Assembly: GCA_037157565.1 (NCBI GenBank)
Contig: JAZHRO010000063.1
Span: 149,842,501 to 149,906,500 of the forward strand
Length of the DNA: 64,000 nucleotides
Direction: 5' to 3'
Origin: Thalassia testudinum
Lineage: Eukaryota; Streptophyta; Magnoliopsida; Alismatales; Hydrocharitaceae
This document shows positions 58,711-64,000 of this stretch, in pieces (positions within the stretch are counted from its first letter, which is position 1; each line of letters begins with the position of its first letter). A program made the position numbers and the translations under genes. The notes below the pieces were generated by a model that was not told where the DNA came from, did not search any database, and worked only from the letters and a program-made list of their open reading frames with translations.

Positions 58711-59905
58711 TTATCTACAATTGACTATCAGTTTGACCAATGTCCAATTCATTGTCAAACTATGGTGCAAAATCAACTCCAACCAGATCAGAACAAGATG
58801 ATTCAGGAAAATGGATTCCAGTGGAGACATGTAGTGGAGACCAGTTGCTGAGAGTCTTAAGCAACCATTCCTGGGTGGTGGTCTCCTGATTAAGTAGTGC
58901 AACTGCTTCCAACTCCAAATCAATGACCTCGGAATCAAATTCAAAAAATGCATCATGGACATTGAGGTCATAAATTGGATCATAATCATCTGGAAACAAG
59001 CATTCCCCTTAATCAGAATATGGTTCGAACTCAACATCAGCATAGGAGAATCCAAGAAAATAACTTTTCGAACCTGAATAGAAATTGAGATTACCACCAT
59101 AAGGAGAATCAAAACTCACACGATTATCAACCAGAGATTGGTCCAACCTAGATTCTATCTCCAAGTTACAAAGATATCCTCACTAGGCACAGGCTCAGGT
59201 TCAAGATATCTCAGATTGATCCAATCTAATCTTGGCTCTGTAGATTCCTCTGATTCTGTATCATTTATTGGTTTCAATTCAAATAAATCATTATGCTCTT
59301 TAAGGAATCTGGAGAGGCTTCATCATCAAAACCAGGCTCATAAAAGTCATGATATTTTGAATATGAGATTTTATCCTCATCAAATTGACCCTTATATTCA
59401 TCCCAAATAGGTTCGGATCTATATTCTAGGTCAAAAATAGGAATTGGGTCACTAAAATCTAAATTTAGGTCAATTGGGATGTTAGCATTATGCTCGAGGA
59501 AGTCCTTGTCAAGATAAGGTGTGGGAGTTACATCCTTGAGGAATTCAGAATCAAACTCATCACAGGTGTTTTGAAATTCTGGGTGAGTTGATCCAGCTTG
59601 AAAAGTTTTGGCTATTGGTTCAGTATCAAAATCAAGAACACTTGTGATGGAATCCTCCCAACCCAAAAGTTGATTTTCTATATTAGATAATTCATTCTAC
59701 ACAAAATCATCACTTAGTTTTATTTGGGTTTGGGATTCAGCATAGAAACCTCCATTTTGAAACTCGGGTTTGGGAAAATTATATTGGTCCTCGAAATTAC
59801 TCCAAAATTCATAATCAATTTCCAGGTGGGGGTTTGGGTATCTTTCATTAATCAACTCTTCCAATTGATCTAGTAGATCTCCATGTTGTTTAATGAAATC
59901 TTGGT
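58711..59905 (-). pseudogene. Element E acidic protein, homologue of the F protein
   Basis: From right to left: FIKQHGDLLDQLEELINERY near 59890, an acidic stretch with FWSNFEDQYNFPKPEF, a TAG near 59696, then the main frame 59666-59274 (GWEDSITSVLDFDTEPIAK, YRSEPIWDEYKGQFDEDKI, FYEPGFDDEASPDSL), EPRLDWINLRYLEPEPVPSE further on, and in another frame 58999-58760 (MFPDDYDPIYDLNVHDAFFE, FDSEVIDLELEA). All landmarks appear in the same order as in F. Asp and Glu are very frequent, His and Cys rare. There is no zinc knuckle or enzyme motif. Interrupted, so inactive here. Confidence 0.65.
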
Positions 59906-61480
59906 AATTTTTCCAAAGTTATGGATTTAACAAATATTGTAACCCTCATTTCTATGCAATCTTCTCACAGTAATTATTTGTTCTAAGAGGGTTTCCCAGG
60001 TCGAACCACATGATATCTAGGTTGCAATCATTTGTATGTGGTTCATAATGGGGTTCATCATCTTTGGTTAACTACCCTCATTTCGGCTAAAAGGGGTTCA
60101 AGTTCTAAAAAGTTCTTCGCTATGTTTGATAGCATCCTCAATCATTTGATCTTTCATACTCTTGTGGGGTTCAAGGCTAGTGGACATTTTTCCTAATTGT
60201 TCAGGTTGATTCCCAAGTAAGGTTTTGAAATCAAATTAGGTGGTGGGTCAAAAGAATCTAGTTTAAGTTCAGAGTGAAGAGAAGTTGATTAGATCAAATC
60301 TCACACAAATCAATCAGAGCTTGACCCTGATTTAGATTAAACTCTAATGGAGGCCTTAAGGTCAATCTTAAGGACCTCCTCCTATGCGTGTATAACAAAA
60401 AAGGTGGGAGGCATTGGATATGAATTTGACCTAATCAAGGAATCCAAAATAATTGGATGACTACGACAGACTTAAGGTAAATGGACTTCTAGATTAGAAA
60501 CTCACCTGCCCGAGAATTACTTGGGTAGCTAGGAAATGGGAGTCCCATACCCCTACATGGTAAAGCATCCCCACAGGTTGTAAGGTTTCTCACACCCGAC
60601 TTTCCTTGTCACTACGGTTCCAAGTAGACCATAAGCATGTGAGTTAAGCCCTAAAGTCTACCAATTTTAAGCTTAAATGTTCTTGTGCCTTGGTTATCAC
60701 TTGATTTAGTAGTTAATTCACTTGTGACCTAATTTTAGGTTGATTAGGTTGCCATGCAACTTAACTTCACCTGACCTATCCTATGGATTCAACGATGAAA
60801 ATTCAAGTTAACTCACCCAAACCACCCTTTTTAGTCCAACAAACAAATATCAAGTCACAAGTTTTCAAGTTCAAGTGATCTTCAAGCCATGATTTTAGGG
60901 TTTGAGTTTTTAAATTGGTTCAAACAAGTCTTGGGTTGCACACAATGTGGGTAATTATTTACTTTTAAAGAGTGCAAATGTGTATTGACACTTCCAAAAC
61001 CCTAATATGTCAAAACCCTAATTGGCTCTAAAATGGAATCCAATTTTAAATTAGATAACACCTTGGACTAAATCAAGAAGGCGATAGTCCAGTGTGTTGA
61101 TCAAATTGAGCATTAGTCACTATTAGGCACAGGAATGTTCAGTATGGTGTGATCTAATATAATTACCTCTTCAAAAAAATCGAAGCACAGAGGATAATCA
61201 AATATTTCTTGCCAGAAATGATAAGGCAAGATTGTGATCCTAGTCTTTTTTTTTAAGTTTCTTTTATACACATGGAAAGGAGAGGGTGGGAAGAAAAAAA
61301 ATTTACGTATCTCTAGCATGATTGTAACCTTGATGAAGTGGTTCACCCGATTGAATCTGATCTGATTCAGCAAGAAAATCAACCAAACCAAAGGCAGGTA
61401 AGTTAGAAAAACACATATTCACAAATAAAACAAAGTATATACAAAATAAATATATACAACGATAGTGGTAAGTGTGCATT
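59906..61480 (-). other. Element E leader
   Basis: Untranslated. It includes the leader block shared with B and F (60519-60637, minus: GGAACCGTAGTGACAAGGAA…) and donor-like GCAGGTAAGTT near 61395 on the plus strand only. The minus-strand frame at 61113-61391 is not convincing. Confidence 0.65.
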
Positions 61481-61500
61481 GCTCCCTAGCAATGATGCCA
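61481..61500 (-). other. Primer-binding site of element E (degenerate)
   Basis: Minus-strand TGGCATCATTGCTAGGGAGC, three bases from the LTR end …CAACA. It corresponds in position and sequence to the tRNA-Asp PBS of B (TGGCGTCATTGCCGAGGAGC). Confidence 0.78.
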
Positions 61501-61503
61501 AAA

Positions 61504-63591
61504 TGTTGAAAGCTTAGATCGTGTGTTTAAGGAATAGATGTCATAGTATAGATGACAAAAGCGAATCAACGCTTAAATTTATAAATCTCAAATTTGAGTC
61601 CAAGGTCATTCTCTAAGAGCAAATGATTGCGCAACTTATCACTATCGAAATATTTACAAAACATGCAGCTCAGGAGTTTGATATAAGGGGATTATGCCAG
61701 ACAAAACTATAATCAAACTCAAAAAATAAAAATAAGTCAAGTGTAAAAACATAAGAGTAAAAGAAGATTGTTTTCTCCTCTCTTTCTATTCTACTCTTAT
61801 GCACTCTTTCCTTTTTCCAAGTCTCATGCCCTCCCTTCTCTTTTGATTTCTTCTTTTTACAATAAAAAGAGGGTCTGGCACGAGTGCAACACAGTCCAGC
61901 CTAGGTTTAAATGGGCCCAAATGGGCCACAACTCTCCTTTCCACACCCTATATGGGTCTCCCCAGTGGGCTATATAGATATGTATATTATATATTTGGAT
62001 CACGGGCTTACGTATACCCTATGGGGAGCCACCCTATTAGGATTGAGTAGTTAATGCACACAAACCCTTATAAAGCGTCGCACAAGGTTTGTTCCCCACG
62101 ATGTGGGAATAAATGTGGAGGGTTGATTTTAAAAATGAGCTTTGCTTCTCAGCCTTCATGCTAAGTCCTTTCCCTTTTTTCTTTATTCCAAAACACACCC
62201 ATGACCCACTAAGCCCAAAATGGGCCCAATCTCTCTCCAACCCTCACGGCCTTATGTGTGTAGCCATGCATGCATGTGCTTGTAATGGGGACCCGACCCC
62301 CTGATTCTAGGTGAGCAATCACGGGGTGTGGTTCCCTTTATACCACATGTGAGGTTTAATTCCCACCAAGGTGGGACTAAAGTGAGGAAGGGGCTGTGCA
62401 TGCAATTTCAAAATCAATTACGCATGCTTATTAGACTTTAATCTAACTTAATTAAGCTCTAATCAGTTAATTAATCTAATTAAGTATGGATTAATTAAAT
62501 TAAGTAATACAATTTTCATCCATGAATTTCAATAAAACCCTCGAATAAAAGATAATTTCAAATGTTCCCTTTTTAGTTCAAGAAAACTTATATAAAAGGG
62601 CCCTGAAATCTATTAAAAAATGCACTTAGGTCCTTAGACCCAAGTCCTTCAAAATTAAAGACTGTGTTTCTTCGCCTATGGTGGCTTGCTAGAGAGCAGT
62701 TGAAGAGGTGATCCTATCATTCCGCTGCTTTGGCAAAGGGTGGAGGATGGTCGTCAGAGCTTCAGTAAGGAGATGGTGAGGTCTAATCAAAGATCAAAGT
62801 GGCAAATCGCGGTGGCATTGGTTGCTGAAGCTAAGACGATGGATTCCAGCAATGGCCTGCAAGTACAAAATGAGGTTTTTCGACCTAGCGTTAGTAGCAA
62901 AAACTTCAAGGGATCACCCTAAAGCAAAGCCCTAAGGCTATGGTGTGAATGGATGTGTGTGAGCGTGTGGCAAAGAAACTCCACATAGCTTCAAATGGCG
63001 ACTGTCGGTGAGCGTGTTTGATGTGATGAAAATACCAATTAACTAACCCTAAACCTAAAGCTAACTATGATAAGTAAAAATCCTAACCTAATTGAGGATG
63101 AGAGGGGGTGGAAACCTAGGACGATGGCAGGTCTCCAAACGATGAAGGAAATGGAAATTGGAGCTGACGAGGAGGCGAGAGACTGTGTTCTTTGGCCAAA
63201 AGAATGGAGATGACGAGAAGAGGGAAGCCCTCTCCCTCTTGTACGTGGGAGCAACCAAAGGGAAGGATCGAAGAAGCTCTAGGAGCTCATTAATGACGCT
63301 TCAAGGAAGAAGGAAAAGAGGGGTGTCCATGCTAAAAACTTGCACAAAACCAATCGCAGAGAGTGTGCTATTCTTTATAGAGCCTCAACCATGCGATTAA
63401 GGTAAGAAATTGCTGATTGGTGCTCGTTAGACAATAAGAAACATGCGATCGTTGGCCACCATTAATGAGCTCCATAGATGGACATTTAAGTTGATCCCCA
63501 ATACTCGCGCCTGAGAAGGCTCAAGAGTTGCTACGACTGGTTGAAGGAGGAAGATGGCTGACGTCAGCAATGATGTCAGCTAGGGACTAAG
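61504..63591 (-). repeat. Element E 5' LTR (right part interrupted or ended by L)
   Basis: On the minus strand it ends …GCTTTCAACA at 61504. Its U5 part (GAGTCCAAGGTCAT reversed, 61597-61610) is close to D. Promoter at 62337-62377. A recognisable LTR start (TGATG…) is not seen before 63591, where a new LTR end begins, so the LTR probably continues beyond L, outside the window. Frames such as 61768-61977 and 63158-63400 have no family similarity. Confidence 0.7.
62337..62377 (-). promoter_or_regulatory. LTR E core promoter: USE plus TATA
   Basis: Minus-strand GTCCCACCTTG (62367-62377, 9 of 11 to RTCCCACATCG), then exactly 24 bp, then TATAAAGGG (TATAAA at 62337-62342). Confidence 0.62.
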
Positions 63592-64000
63592 TGTTGTCAG
63601 GCTATCGAGGGGTTTTAAGGAGTAATCGTCGTAACAAAGCCTCAATCGCTCGAAAATAATTAAATTTATAACTCAAACTCAAAAAAGAGTCTGAGGTCGA
63701 TCACAAGGAGCAACTAATGGCAATTCAATCTCACTAACCACAATTTAATCAAAAATATAAGTAATTATGACCAAAGCGTCATTTAAAACTCAAAATGATA
63801 TATATGAAATCAAGTAGAAAAGTGCAAAAAGATTGGGTTAAAATGGTGATTTGAATCACCAAATTAACCCCTGAAATTAATCTCACAAGTATATCAAATA
63901 ATTGAATATTAAATCTCAACCAAATATCCACGTCAACCAAGTTAAATATTCCAACAATAGCTCAGAACTAAGGCACCAGCAGGAATCAGATGAAGACGCA
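63592..64000 (-). repeat. LTR L, U5 end (partial, runs off window)
   Basis: Begins TGTTGTCAGGC and aligns with the E LTR end (TGTTGAAAGC…AAATTTATAA) and the D LTR (GGTGATTTAGATCACCA at 17231-17247 against GGTGATTTGAATCACCA at 63845-63861). It has GTGATCGACCTCAGACTC (63687-63704, minus). Inferred to be a further Athila-type LTR in minus orientation inserted in, or abutting, the E LTR. Its remaining part, and whether it is solo, cannot be seen. Confidence 0.6.

Overview
The window is plant nuclear DNA, almost certainly from a large-genome angiosperm. It holds no complete host gene. Nearly all of it is a stack of nested LTR retrotransposons of the Ty3/gypsy Athila/Tat type, with one Copia-like (Sirevirus-type) solo LTR, pieces of a LINE, a CACTA transposon end and a small stretch of possible host exons. 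Support comes from Gag, protease, RT, RNase H and integrase motifs, primer-binding sites complementary to the 3' end of plant tRNA-Asp, paired LTRs and 5-bp target-site duplications (TSDs). I give the elements letters A to M.

Layout. 1-7225: element A (minus), a gag-protease element with no RT seen in the window, whose 5' LTR (4651-7225) carries long AT, GT and GA microsatellites. 7226-16958: a minus-strand L1-type LINE cut into three pieces by A, by solo LTR G (7295-10077, TSD CTAGC) and by a very long solo LTR M (10511-16549, TSD ACAG[G/C]); M itself contains solo LTR I (13360-15150, TSD GGGCC). 16959-21492: 3' LTR and 3' internal part of element D (minus), inserted in the LINE. 21493-44313: element B (plus, TSD GATAA), a degenerate gag-PR-RT-RH-INT Athila element inserted in D. 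B contains solo LTR J (26233-27932) in gag and the complete element C (32073-39493, TSD CCCAA) in integrase. 44319-44711: remaining D. 44712-53945: element F (minus), with a full 3' LTR and a 5' LTR that has lost its promoter, U5 and PBS. 53946-57262: low-repeat DNA with exon-like pieces, split by solo LTR K (55223-57031, TSD GTTCT). 57300-57807: CACTA terminus. 57811-63591: element E (minus), lacking its 3' end. 63592-64000: start of another LTR, L.

How the parts relate. B is the only element here with a recognisable reverse transcriptase and integrase, but it is dead (stops, frameshifts, insertions). D, E and F have no recognisable gag or pol. They share with B an untranslated leader, a post-integrase motif, a 3' purine-rich block and LTR promoter architecture, and F and E encode an acidic protein of unknown function found in both. 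This is the pattern expected of non-autonomous elements mobilised in trans by an Athila-like partner. LTRs of B, G, D and E carry a plant snRNA-type upstream element (RTCCCACATCG-like) exactly 24 bp from a TATA box, and several LTRs begin with a hairpin that shows a compensatory base change. Boundaries marked by TSDs are firm. Those of J, the right side of F, E, L and the CACTA element are less certain.
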